Part shown: piece after piece, positions 22,568-35,300 of the stretch
How positions within the stretch are numbered: the stretch's first letter is position 1
Layout of the letters: each line of letters begins with the position of its first letter
Assembly: GCF_032854445.1 (NCBI RefSeq)
Contig: NC_088301.1
Coordinates: 54,425,187 to 54,489,186, forward strand
Reading direction: 5' to 3'
Length of the DNA: 64,000 nt
Source of the DNA: Liolophura sinensis
Lineage: Eukaryota; Mollusca; Polyplacophora; Chitonida; Chitonidae
Position numbers and translations under genes: made by a program
The notes under the pieces: model-generated
What the model was told of the DNA's origin: nothing
Seen by the model: the letters and a program-made list of their open reading frames with translations, nothing else
Databases searched by the model: none

Positions 22568-25500
22568 ATTCTCAGGGTCTATATTCTATTTATCTGCAGT
22601 GCAATCGGTGTTGAGGACACAGAAATATGAAGTATTAAATCACACCACCACTACACACCTTATTATTCATTTCCACATGTAAATGTACTCGATGGAAACT
22701 TGTGAAATAGAAATGAATACATTCCCACATTTCCTCCAGACGCCAAAGATTGTCCAATGTTAAACATGGTTAAGACAGTCGTTTTAATCTCTTTTCCTGT
22801 ATCTTAAAGTTCTTATTTGTGATATGTTAAGATAGAATCATTCTATAATGTGTTGCTAAGTATTTTGTGTGGTACCGAATCACGCTGTTTGATGCGATCC
22901 TAGTAGTGGAATATATCATCTTTCCTGACAGCTTTTCTGTTAAGATCCAAATATACTATTAATTTACTGACCCAGTCATTGGTAAACTAATGTACGTAAC
23001 ACTTAGAATACAAGCATAAGGAATATTGTAAAGTCAGCAGATTTTATGCACAATAATTACCTTAGGAAGGACTCCAAGAGTATAAGATTACATGAATAAT
23101 GTTCACAAAACATTGCCTTCAGGTGAATATGAAGAAATAAAGGTGAAAAAAATCCTCAAGAGTATCTTGCCACTGGCAGTATGGCCCATAAAGCTAACCT
23201 TGGACTTAAAAAAATTGTTGCATTTATTATTTTTCAGCAGTCAATATGGGGTTGCTTACTTAATTTTGAATTCTCTTTTCCTTTAAGATTCATTTTAAAT
23301 CCAGCCTACTTTGCCAATTGTTATCATACACAAATCTGACCCATGCAAAATATTACTATACTATTCTATAGTACATAAAGTTAAGACTTTCAGATTTCTA
23401 CTCACATGTATCTCACTTTGAGTGGACAGTCAGATCTTCAATTTTATCCGGGTTTTCCCTTGGACCATCAACTCACTCAAGTCACTGTATTTAGAAACGT
23501 GGCCAAGGATTGACTTTTTGACTGGGTTACCTCCACTTGTAGTATAGAAAACGGTGATCTTCAATGTCAGACACGGTAATGTATTGTAAATATGCTGTTC
23601 ACCATGTAACTTTAGTTCTAACGTACAGAAGGTTGGGAATTACGAATACTTTATAATAAATTATTGATAGAAAGGAAGATTGCATTTTGGTTTACTAGCT
23701 TTCAATCTGTCATATTGTTTGTTTACATATGCGATCCTCAAGCGCACGTTGCATCGTGGGAATCTTTCGTGGGCATGTTATCTCGTCAGGAGAACAGATT
23801 ATGCCAGTGACGGATTTTCGCTTCTAATTCATTTAATTGAGACTCAATGCGTTAGCTAGCAGTTAAATACGTTGTGCCTACTCATAACTTCTGAATTTTT
23901 TCGTAATATGTCCTATTAACGAAGGATTTACTTAAAACCGCGTTAACAGCAATTTATTCCCATATAATTACGAAATTACAAGATTGTGAATATATTTATG
24001 ACCTTAATGAGCTATAACAGTAGAATCATAAGGTCCTTCAATCCAATATTGAGGTCAAAGTTGCTGCCCTGCTTACATGGCATAAAAAGTGAAGATAGCA
24101 TAAATTCGACTTACTCAAGCAGTTAATGTACAACTATGAATATTAACGTTTATGTTAATTAATTAGACTAGTTTAACGTGGATTGATTGATATTAAGGTG
24201 TGCTGTAAAATAAAGTATCGCACCACAGATTTAGTGACAAACATCCGGTGAGGGGATTTGTATCATTTGACGAGGATCATCTGTCACTGGCCACGTAAGG
24301 CAACTTGATCCTGTAGCCGCGGATAGCTGTTGGATTGAGGCGTCCCATCATTTAGCTCTGTGGTGACATTCGAGCCGTAATTGTGTTATATTCAGAGGTG
24401 CAATGCTTCCATAAAACACGGCCCGTTGTCTTGCACAGAATCACGGCACACGTCCAATCTCATTTATTACCATCGACACAAGCCAATGTAGGTTCCCAGG
24501 AATAGAAGGCCTCTTTGTCTCCTTATACCTGTGCTCATCGCAACATATGCAATGTGAATCCTGCTCGCCTGTAGGAATTCCTTAGGTTATGGAACAATGC
24601 TAGCAGGATGGCTCCTTAAGAGATTTTGGACGTGCTGTGTGGGAAAAGGCTTTAGGGTCTAATGCACATCGGGAGCCCCAGATGACGATCGCTGCTGGGT
24701 AAGTAAGAACCTTTAGCTCATCATGGCACACAAATATATAGTGCTGAAAGGCTATATATGAGTGATTTATGTCTCGTAGTTTTCCGTATCCTTTAAGGCA
24801 CGGCGAAAAGTCATCTTACAGATCGTACCGATATTCAAGAAATGCTCCCACAAAGACAAACATGTCAGTCTCAGGAATATCATTATACCTTTTCTCTAAA
24901 GCGGGTCACGCAAAAGATAAAAATGTCTAGAACGTAATGCACGAGATTAAACTGACACAATTATTTCCCATGGCTCTGGTATCTTTGTTCGCTTCATTAT
25001 TATTGAATGTCTGAAGTATTTATCATAATCTCTGCCTTGGTCCGTACTTACGACGGTTTGGGGCATGAAAGTTTAGTCGGAGTACACCTTCACTGATTAA
25101 TATTTTAAAAAGCTTTCATGCTTTTGGAACACAGTAGGTCCAAATCCTGCCGTTCTTAATTTAATGCCATCTAATATACATCACAGTACGTACATATACT
25201 CTATAATGGCAGGTCATGCGTCGAACATGCAGCACAGGTTCCTTTGAGAATTAGATTTTAAGTGTAACAGAGATAACGGATTGTGAGTAGAGAGATTGTC
25301 ACCAGAGGTCTGGTGCATCAAAGTACCGCGAGCCATTGTGATAAATGGATTACTAAGCCTGTGAGTATTACAAAGAACAGGGAAGGGATGGGTGATTGTG
25401 GATGGATCACACATTCCCTTTCATCAAGACACTCGTACTAGTGTACACACAGTGGTTGTCATTTTCTCGAAAACGCTGCGCTGTTAGTCAAGACTTCGAT

Positions 25501-26107
25501 TTCTCCTGCCCGTTTCGATCTTGTCTTTGACGGAAGCTAGTGATAATGGCAGTTCACAGAAGATTTAGGTGAGGTTAAATCAATCCGGCCTTGTTAACTC
25601 TTCATTGTTGGCCTTTGGGGAACTACGTAGCAAGGCCCAGGTCTGTTACAGTGACTGGCAACGAAAGAAGAATAATGTAAGCGAGAAACGAGAAGTGCGT
25701 AAATAGAATGTTTACTGAAGGCAAAGTAAGATTATAGAAATTGTGCGATTGCAGTCTATATAGTATTACGTCTTAGTTCGCCTATATAGTATTACGGCAT
25801 GACAAAAGCAGTGTTAATTTTGTTTTGCAAGATCACCCAGACAATAAATTAGACCATTGGTGATAGTACATTAATGGTTCTTTGAAGCTCTGTAAAAACT
25901 GTAAACAAACGAAATTTGTTGAAAGTCCTGAAATTTCGCCTTATAATACACGGAACCACTGAACGAACTTTGATCTGGTGGGCCGGGGCCGCTTTCCATG
26001 GACACTGTAATTTAAACAATATGTTTTCTTCATTTTCGTTGCAGAAATAGCAGAACCTCATGATGTCTAATTCCGTATGATGGACTTCTAAGAGCATTCT
26101 CCTGCTT
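22568..26107. other. No gene recognised; region upstream of the 12-cysteine gene
   Basis: Contains a short duplicated 'tatatagtattacg' (about 25757 and 25783). The minus-strand frame 25849-26097 ends just before the presumed promoter and is not recognised. Confidence 0.45.
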
Positions 26108-26113
26108 TATAAA
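26108..26113 (+). promoter_or_regulatory. Possible TATA box of the 12-cysteine gene
   Basis: TATAAA lies 156 nt before the ATG, with a 'gactcacta' initiator-like sequence about 35 nt downstream. The predicted 5' UTR would contain an ATG directly followed by TGA (26174-26179), a minimal start-stop upstream ORF. This is inference from sequence position only. Confidence 0.25.
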
Positions 26114-26268
26114 TGTGAGAGACTTTCTGCAGCACAAGACTCACTAATAGGCTGCACTGTGTTTATAGAAGAGATGTGAAGTCGGTAGTCTTATACCGCG
26201 CCCCTACTGGACTGCACAGCTGAGTACATCAACTAAAAGCCCTGTGCTCATCTGGAAACTAAGTAGAG

Positions 26269-26302
26269 ATGCTGAACCCTAACCTGATGCTAATCTTTAT
26301 AG
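26269..26302 (+). CDS. Coding exon 1: start codon and signal-peptide N-terminus
   Basis: Exon 1 encodes eleven residues plus the first base of an alanine codon and ends at donor G|GTAAGC. Joined to exon 2 it completes a signal peptide with a hydrophobic core (LMLIFIALQI) and a P-S-A cleavage site. The phase fits exon 2 exactly. The choice rests on that fit; another upstream exon, or a start within exon 2, cannot be excluded. Confidence 0.55.
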
Positions 26303-29300
26303 GTAAGCATTGATCTCCTTGTTTTAGTAATGTCACCGTATAATTCCATCTCGATGTCATAGTACCAGCACTTTACATCATCAAAGTGGGTTTTGATACA
26401 TTACTATTCCTCATGAATAGTGATGAAATATTATTCATCGTGTGTAAATTACCTGCAGTTGTGGTTGTGATTGGTATATAGAAGGCTATACATGTAGAAA
26501 TTCTCTTGCACAGCACAAGACGTACTAGAAGATGGAGATCACATACAATATCATCAAACAAGAATCTCGCCCTAAACATTTTATTAAAAAAATATATTTT
26601 TATTTTCGCTCATTTATTGGATAACCCGGATGGATACTGTTCAAAAAACCAATATTATATGTATAAACTGTTCATAAGGGACCGTGACACATGACCATAT
26701 GAGTTGTAAATTAGTTATATTATCGTCCATTTTTACCTTGGCACGGGCCCATAAGGTAACTTCATTGGCAAGATCAACTTCTATGGCCACTTGAATATTA
26801 CCAAAACGACCTTGAGATGCGGACCTGGCTATAACTTAAGGGATGAACATTCATACTGGGTGTGTTATACATGGATGGACATGTGTATTGGTCTCCTCAC
26901 TGTATGCGGTTAAATTAGTTAACCTGAGCTAAGACTATAAAAATCAAAAGAAAACAAAAAGATGTACGACAAATGGGGTTGGAACGACAGTAGCTCACAA
27001 CTGTGAGATGACAAACTCTGTACTTGGATTAAGTCTTCACTGCACGTCAGAAAGGCTGACAAATCTTATTGTATCTGTCGATGGGTGTGGATAGATGTAA
27101 ATAGGTAGTTATAGCTGCATTAACCTCGACAGAATAACGTTATATGAGATAAGAGTCCTTGAGAAAAGAGATCAGAGATATATAAGCGGTTGCTAATATA
27201 CTATTACGGTATAGCTTGCTTATTTTCAACCAATACTTAATAACTAATAAACCACTCAAGAAAAGGGAAAGACTAAAGGCGTGAAACTCTAATACTGGTT
27301 CATAAAGTTTGATTATTTTTCATGTTTATATTGACTCATTAGATTGTTATTATTTAAAGGATATTTATCTTGTACGAAGGTTGTCAGTTTTATGAGTCAA
27401 GGAAACCAGGGTTATGAACTGACCTTTGGCAAGTTACTGGCAAACCTTTTGACGTGTCATATATATCATCTTCATGTTTTAAACACCTGTATGAAGATAA
27501 GGTTTCATGTTATGTGATTTTATTTGTTACACTAAGCATCTTACACCAAGTTACATACGGTTACAACACGCCTATTAATATTTGCGTGTTTAACATGGTA
27601 GCCGTATCGAATGAAGAGTGTTATAGAACGCCTATGGAAATTCCACCAGAGGTTCCAGAGGCAAGCGTCAGTCACTAGCGACGAATTGGTATTTCAAGAA
27701 TGCAACATAAACCAGCCAGAAAATAAGCGATCTCAGGAGGAGACGCCTATTGTGTAAATGCTCATTGTAGCTCGCTGGGTAGGCATTATGATGTATGGTG
27801 CACATCAATCAGTTTTCCATTTTTCCTGTGTGATGGGCAAGGTGATTGATTGCCTTATCTCAGTATACGTTCCACAACAGTTATACAACGTGAACATGAC
27901 AGGCGCCATCTGTATACTGGTTTAACATAGTAAAGCTCATCTTTACATTAAATAATTCCATGTACGTCACCTAATACAAGGATGAAACAGTATTTCGTGT
28001 TGTAGAACTGATTGTGTTTCTTTTTGGCGCAGACATTTAATCGTAGTCAGTGTTTTATGATCCAAATAATCTTACCTTATTTAATTGCTTTTTCTTGGAC
28101 ATTTCCCAACATAAGCTACTGATTACTCTCCGCTGGACTTTTTTCGAATCTATGACTAAGTAAGCGTTGAAATCAATTCTTTTTAGCCATCAACAAATCA
28201 GTAATTTATACTGTAATTTTTTTACAACCACAACTAGTAATTCAGAAAATCATGTGGTGAATGCTTAAGGATATTAATTCTTGCACAAGCATCGTTTTAC
28301 AAATCAAGGAAACGACGATATTTTGGGGGAAATAGAAATATGTTAGCGCTTCACTTTAACGCATAATGAGGATATTTATACACAGGGTATAATTTCAAAG
28401 CTTAGTGGTTAGAAACACCCATGAGCCCATGAGCTGTGACAAGATAACATATACACCTCTCAACTAGGGATACTCTTGATGGGCATGAAGTTCCTCAGTT
28501 ACTTGCCAAAAGGCGTTGGTATGGTCCACCTATGAAACCGACCTACATGATAGGCATAATCAATCAATGAATCGCTCAATCAATCAATCAATCAAATTAA
28601 TTAAACAGTTAAGTGCAGTTAAAGGTAATTTATTTTAAAAAAATGTCACTATTGACACCTTAAGTTAGCATTATTTTGTCATTTTTGGCAGAATAATCTG
28701 TTCTCGATTCTTTTACACAGATATAAATAATTTGTATTATCCCATAACTAGCTGTAAATGTCCCAATATGGAACTAGTCATTTATCATAAGCTGCATGTA
28801 CGAACATGAATTCCTTGTGGAAGAGTTCTCTGAGAATTTACATAGCTGTTACATGCGGACTAAACTGACTGATTGCCTGACTTAGAATCTTGTAGCTCTG
28901 GTTGTTGATGTTTGGTATGTCTACAACAGTTAATTTATCCATACATGTAGCCAAAATGTAGCAAGTGGCTAGTAAAAGCAGCCTGGTGACATGGAATGAG
29001 TGTGCTAGATGGATGACTATTTAGTCAGTGACCATCTAGTTAATAATCGTACTAGTAGAATGCCGCATCTAGATAGTCTTAACGCTCGACTGAGTGAGTG
29101 AGTGAGTGCTTGGGGTTTAACGTCGTACTCAACAATTTTTCAGTCATATGACGACGAAGGAATCATTAGGGTGCATGTACGTGTAATGTGCCTCCTTGAT
29201 GCAGGACGGATTTCCACCGCTCTTTTATTTAGTGCTGCTTCACTGAGACGACTTACCGAAGGCAAGTAAGCCGCCCCGCCCGAGCCATTATACTGATACG

Positions 29301-32300
29301 GGTCAACCAGTCGTTGCACTATCCCCTGCATGCTGAACGCCAAGCGAGGAAGTTACAACTTCCTCTTTTAAAGTCTTAGGTGTGACTCGATCAAGGATTG
29401 ATCCTGGATCTACCGGTCCCGAAGCGGACGCTCTAACATTAAGTAAGAAATATAAAAACGACATATCGCCTCACCTATGTGCAAACGTAATGAACTCGGA
29501 AAATATAACAGACAGCATCCACATCTTAAAAGATCTGAAAGAAAAGAACGGTCTCTTAGAAAGCACAGAAAAGGTTACCAGGGAAATGAATTTTAGACTT
29601 GAATTCTTAGACTATAATGAAAATTTTACATCAATTTAAAATTGTTTTGTTAGGTGACAAGGTCAAAATATTGCTTGCCAATATAAATTCAAGTAAGCCG
29701 ATATACTATGAGAAATTTTAGAAATTACGTCTAATAAACTGTAATTAACATCACGGTGTATTGTATGTATTTCTGCGTAAACCATGGTGCTGGGGGGGGG
29801 GGGGGGTGGGTGGGTGTAATTTTCTACTATTTAAGTAGTTACACGAATAGTTATAAATAAAAACCTAACTGAGGTAAATTGACGAAAGGCGGTATTTAAC
29901 ATGTGACCATTTGTCAATTATTAGACACTGTTACTGCTCTGGTTTTACTCTCTGTTCTATGTGTCGTTTGTTGTATTTAGTGGTAAGGAAAATATAATTG
30001 CTGTACGCTCATGCTGATGACCATGGCAATTGGTAATTACTCTCCTATCACCATAATGAAAACGAAATACTGTTTTTAAATTTTAACATCATCATTGTTT
30101 TGTACTTGGGAAATATAGACGTGTTCGTGAGAATTCTTCCTCGTTTCCTGGGTACAACTGTTTGGTGGCAAGAGCTATCTGAGATTTGATTGATTTTACA
30201 CTTTACACCTGCCGACGGAAGTCATCTGTAGACGCGTGCCAACAGGTTTTAAATTATGTGAATAGCTGTAGCCTGGTAGGTACTTGGCATATACAGTGTA
30301 CAGGCATATGACTGACAGAGCTGTAGTCTGGTAGGGGCTTGGCATATACAGTGTACGTGCACTGACGATTGACAAAGCTGTAGTTGGGCAGGGACTTGGG
30401 ATATACAGTGTACGGGCACTAACGATAGACAGAGCTGTAGTTTGACAAGGACTTGACATGCACAATGGTTGGCATGTACAGCGTACGGGCACTGAAGATT
30501 TAGAGTCTCGTAGGGAGTTGGCGTAGTCTCGTAGGGAGTAGGCCTATACAGTGTATGAACACTGATGATAGACAGAGCTGTAACGTGGTAGGGATTTGGT
30601 ATATGTAGTGCGCAGGCACTGATGATTGACAGAGCTGTAGTCTGCTAATGACTTGGCATACACAGTGTACGGGCACTGAGGATTGACGGAGCTGTAGTCT
30701 GGTAGAGATTTGGCATCTACAGTGTAGAGTCACTGACAATTGACAGAGTTGTAGTCTGGTAGGGATTTGGCATGTACAGTGTACTGGCACTGATGATTGA
30801 CGGAACTGTAGTGTGGTAGAGACTTGGCATATACAGTGTACGAGCACTGACGATTGACGGAACTGTAGTCTGGTAGGGATTTGGCATCTACCGTGTACGG
30901 GCACTGACGATTGACGGAGCTGTAGACTGGTTGGGACTTGGCATATACAGCGTAAGGGCACTGACGACTGACAGGGTTGTGGTCTGGTAGAAACTTGACA
31001 TGTACAGTGCATGATGATTGACTACAGTAGACCATTTACAATGGGCTGAATTGAAAGCGAATGTGTCATATAAGGGCGTAGACACAAGTTACACACAACA
31101 CACTGTTCTATTCAGAAAAATACATCAAATGGCCGTACATTATTTTTATTTTGTTGTTGGGTAAGTATCTCCATCGTAAAGTATTGGTGACATGCTTACC
31201 TGAAATGAACGGTATATATGGATATTCAAATGCATATGCTTATTTTGACAGCTCTCCAAATCCCATCAGCGGACTTGTCCCAGTGCCCATATGATGTAGT
31301 AACGGAAGTGTTTTCCTGCCTAGCGAACGTGACAAGTTTCGAAGGCCAATCCACAATAGCTGGCGGAGACGTACATATACTTGAAGGAAATTGCTGGTAA
31401 TAATCCTCAATGAGGTGTTTTACATTTCCCTTATAGTGTTGACCTTTTATATAATATAGACAACTTTGTACTTCTGAAGCTGATCAAACGTAGAAAAGAA
31501 ATGTATATAGAAAGACCTATACTTCGAACATTTGTATACATGGAAACGTTTTATAGAAAGATTAGAATTATAACGTAAATGGTAAAACCTAACTTAGGCT
31601 TTAGATATTCTTATGTCCACATTTGACTGATGTGCTATATGATGTTTGTTTTTTTTTTTATGTGTGTTTTAGGAACGGTGGGTTCGAACGTGTGACGTTA
31701 TGCGTGGAATCACTGTTTGCCAATTGCAATAATAAAAAGGACGTCGAAGTTTTGAACAAACTTGTCAGTGTTGTCGCCATTCGGTCAGCATTTTCGGATA
31801 TATGTCGTCGTTTGGAAAGTATGTTTTTGCTATGACCATTATACTCATCGTTTGGTGCAATAGATATAATATCAAATTTATCAAACATCCGAGAATTTCG
31901 GTTTTTATCATTGAAAGATAATAGAGTTTGTGAATTCATGAAGTTCATCAGTTCCTTCCAAGTTTTGCACGATGGAACTCGGGTATTGCATTTGCATATT
32001 GACGAATACAATAACAAACCTTACTTTGAACATCGCTTCGGTGGCCAAACGGTTAGTGCTTTCGCCTCGAAGTCTGGAGACTGGGCTTTGGTATCACCAA
32101 CCGATCTTAGACTTAGGTTAAAATTTCAATCATTAATCGTGGTATGTTCATTTTCACCATTTTAGCTGAAGTTTGCCGTACAATAATTTACCCAGAATTT
32201 ATGTTGCCAAGCAATATTTTGACCTTGTATATAAGAAATAACAATTTTATAATGATTTGAACTTTTGATTAAGTGTAAGATTGCGTCGTGATCCCGGGGC

Positions 32301-35300
32301 CTGGGATCAAACTGTGTTCAAGTTTAAAATGGTACTTGCTGCTGTCTTGCTTGACGCTCAGAACCGGGAGGTTAGGGCAAGGAAACAGGACTGGTTGGCT
32401 CGGTGTCACTGTCATGAGAAAGGATGGGGCGTCATGCCTGGTGTCCTCAGTACAATACTTCAGTGTATTGGTGGCATGATGTTGGGGGCTTGGACTCGCC
32501 CTGCCACGACTCACACCTAATCACGCCTTTTACTGCTCATGCACATATGATACAGTGTTGTCAGAATTTGTTGATGAAGTAATGAAGGATTAATTTGACA
32601 AAAGACAAAAGTCCTGTCTTTGATAACGCAGTGTAAATGTTCAACAACGTTTATTTTTGTTTCCTTACAGTATATGCAAATTCCAGCGAGTGTATGAAAA
32701 CTCAGAATATTCGCATCCAGAGCTGCATAGACGAAGAATACAAGCGTTTTCACAACAGTTTGAATGAAATTCAAGATATCATCAAGGAATATTGCAAGTA
32801 AGGAATTTATTCCATTGGAGAATTAGTTCTCTGTATGATTTTCACAATCCCACTATACTGGTTCAGTGTATTGTGAAAACAAAACCATCTGGAAATTCCG
32901 ATTACGTTTCTGCAACTTGAACAGTAAACAGTAAATTTTCCTCACGGGCGTAAATACCAATCAACGGCCTATGTGTTGAAAGAGCAGCACGATGTTTCAT
33001 TTTATCTCGGGGTTAGCAACATTTAAAGGTAGAGGAATCAAACGTTCAAGATAAACAGCCGCGCTTCGCCAGCTAGAACCCTCGATGGCTTGATTCAACC
33101 GTTCTACCTAAATGAAAAAAGGCATTTGTGAGAAAATCATGAACAAGCTTTAGCCACGTCCACCAGTTCTACTCTTAATGTCAAGCGGATATATTTCCCG
33201 AATAGTACTTTGACAAATGATGGCGAAAGGAAACTTTCGACACTCTAGAATTTAACATAATCACTGTTGTGTTTAAGACGTACCAGCTGTGCACAATTGC
33301 AGTGAAACCTGAGGACGTACGTCTAGAAAACTATACTGTCAGTAATGGGCACAGCTAAATAGTCGCACACAGTACATATTTAGTGTTTTTAAATTTACTT
33401 GATGCAAAAAATGCTTAATACTGAATTTTGGTTACATTTAAAACATACAAACATCGATCGTTAAATATGATCAACTTTGACTCTTGTTGGGCAACAGTCA
33501 TCTCTTTCTGCGTATTAAATTTGCTTGGTTTGAAAGACTTTCATGACTTTCATGTAAATGTGCTTTTAGTAAAACAGTAAAACGTTTAATAGACTATGTA
33601 AATTCAGTGTACTAAATTCTGTCGAAGGCTTGCAGAAAGAAAAGGGGAATCCGAATGGCGGCTGGCATGAGATGTATCCCCCATTGCCGTTATGGTCCAT
33701 TTGTAAGACGTCTTCAGGTACTACCGATGCACGTTTTCTGCAGTTGATGGCTTTTTAAAAACAGACGGTTTTTAAATCCTGGCACAATTGCATTTATTGA
33801 ACACTTCCACACTTCCTGGTGGATGGCATCTAAAGACTTGAGAATAGGTTCGTCGTGCATAGTCTGCAGCTGTTAAAGTTTTTCATCAATAATATTAAGT
33901 TGTGGTATATTGTACCTCTACAATATCTTGACTAAAATACTATTTGCAAATAAATACTATAAGCTTTGTGTTCAAATGTCAGATCTGAGGTAAATGATTC
34001 TTTTGAAAGCGGTTTGGCATGAGTAAAACACTGGTGTTAAAATAATGAGTTGTATTAAGTTTTAACTGGTACTTAATTCCCGCTTTCTTCCACTACATCC
34101 ATATGTTTCCAGATGTTTCAACTGCCCAGGAGCTGAACTTTAACAATACTGAATTTTCGCTTTCGACTTGCATGTTTTCTCTAGGCGACAGACTATGATG
34201 TGGTTAGAATGGGCACTTTTGAAACTTGCTAATTCAAGACCAGTCTCGCATGTAAAGTGTAAACGATATTAAATGATTCCATTCTTGTTATGTTGTTATA
34301 TTTATATTTTGAATAATGTTTGGGACCATCAGATCCTTTATATAGTTCTCGTTTAGTTGGTCAGATAATCTTCTTTTCTGCGCTAGTATGTAAATGCATC
34401 CAAATTTGTTCAAGAACGGGTCCACAGGGACTGTTTTAGCTTCATCATTTTACAAATCTGTCCTGAATGGTGATTTCGACATCGAGTTCGCTCCCGTAAT
34501 GAGTGTCCAGGGTCAGGCATCAGACCTATGCCGAACAAGGCAGATCGCAAGTATCACATGAGCATTGGCAATTAAACTAGGGCGCGGGACTGACATCGAC
34601 AACGAAGCTATTGAACCAGATTTTCATCACAGATAGCCGCACGGCCTAATGCGTTGCTGGGTTTTGTTTGGTGTATACGCGGTGCCAGTGTGGAACGATC
34701 AACATACGAGGAGGGAAGCAAACATTACATTCATTCAGTCTGCTGTACTTGGCGGTGGCTCTGCATTGCCCGAGTCACGCAGATTGTGAAAGCGGACAAA
34801 TTTCGATTTTACTACCAGCTGTACCCTTTACAAACCCCGAACCTGGTCAATACTACAAACATGCACGTATCAATCTTCTACTACACTATCAAAAATTCAG
34901 GCGTTATCTGTTACCTTTTTCTACTTCCCATCTTTCCACAAAATGACATATGCTATATTTCTGAAAATATAAATACTATAATTTCGTGTGAAGACATGGG
35001 TCAATTCGGCAGATAACTGAATATCGGTAAACTCTGACATGCTTGTAACGGAAAGTGAAGTAACTAATTAATAAATAGGAGAAGGTCCAAGGCACAAGGC
35101 ACAAGGTCCAAGGCACAAGGCACAATTAGACACAAAAAGAAATTTGAAGAGAAATACACGAAAACATGTTCTATTCACACAAACGATTTAGCCTGTTCCC
35201 GTTCACCAAGGTTCTTAATATTCATATTCAAAAAAGATTTATGTCTTTTAAACCCATCAGTGTCATTTCAATATGAATGATTTATAAGGCAATGGAATGG

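Larger units (their letters stand above)
26303..31251 (+). other. Intron 1 of the 12-cysteine gene: repeat-filled
   Basis: This 4949-nt intron contains a SINE-B copy (29091-29441), an R1 copy (29728-29970), a G15 tract and the 57-bp minisatellite (30277-31024). An open frame at 27454-27678 has a hydrophobic stretch but no matching splice sites, so I do not treat it as an exon. The rest is unremarkable AT-rich sequence. Confidence 0.5.

Noticed and set aside
25849-26097. 82-codon minus-strand open frame with several cysteines next to the presumed promoter
   Set aside because: No recognisable domain and no partner exons; a divergent gene cannot be supported.
27454-27678. 74-codon open frame in intron 1 with a hydrophobic stretch
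   Set aside because: It could be an alternative signal exon, but it has no donor in the phase needed for exon 2, whereas 26269-26302 fits perfectly.
30196-31085. Minus-strand open frames of 98, 101, 170 and 65 codons with a repeating peptide
   Set aside because: They are a consequence of the 57-bp minisatellite; more than one frame is open, and no splice sites or conserved domain accompany them.
32034-32105. tRNA gene-like sequence
   Set aside because: Only A-box-type sequence is present, there is no complete cloverleaf, and it belongs to a SINE head. The same applies to 6704-6775 and 54110-54194.
34654-35016. Two overlapping open frames in intron 4, one with QYYKHARINLLLHYQKFR reminiscent of helicases of Helitron type
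   Set aside because: The match is one short motif; no helicase core motifs are visible around it.
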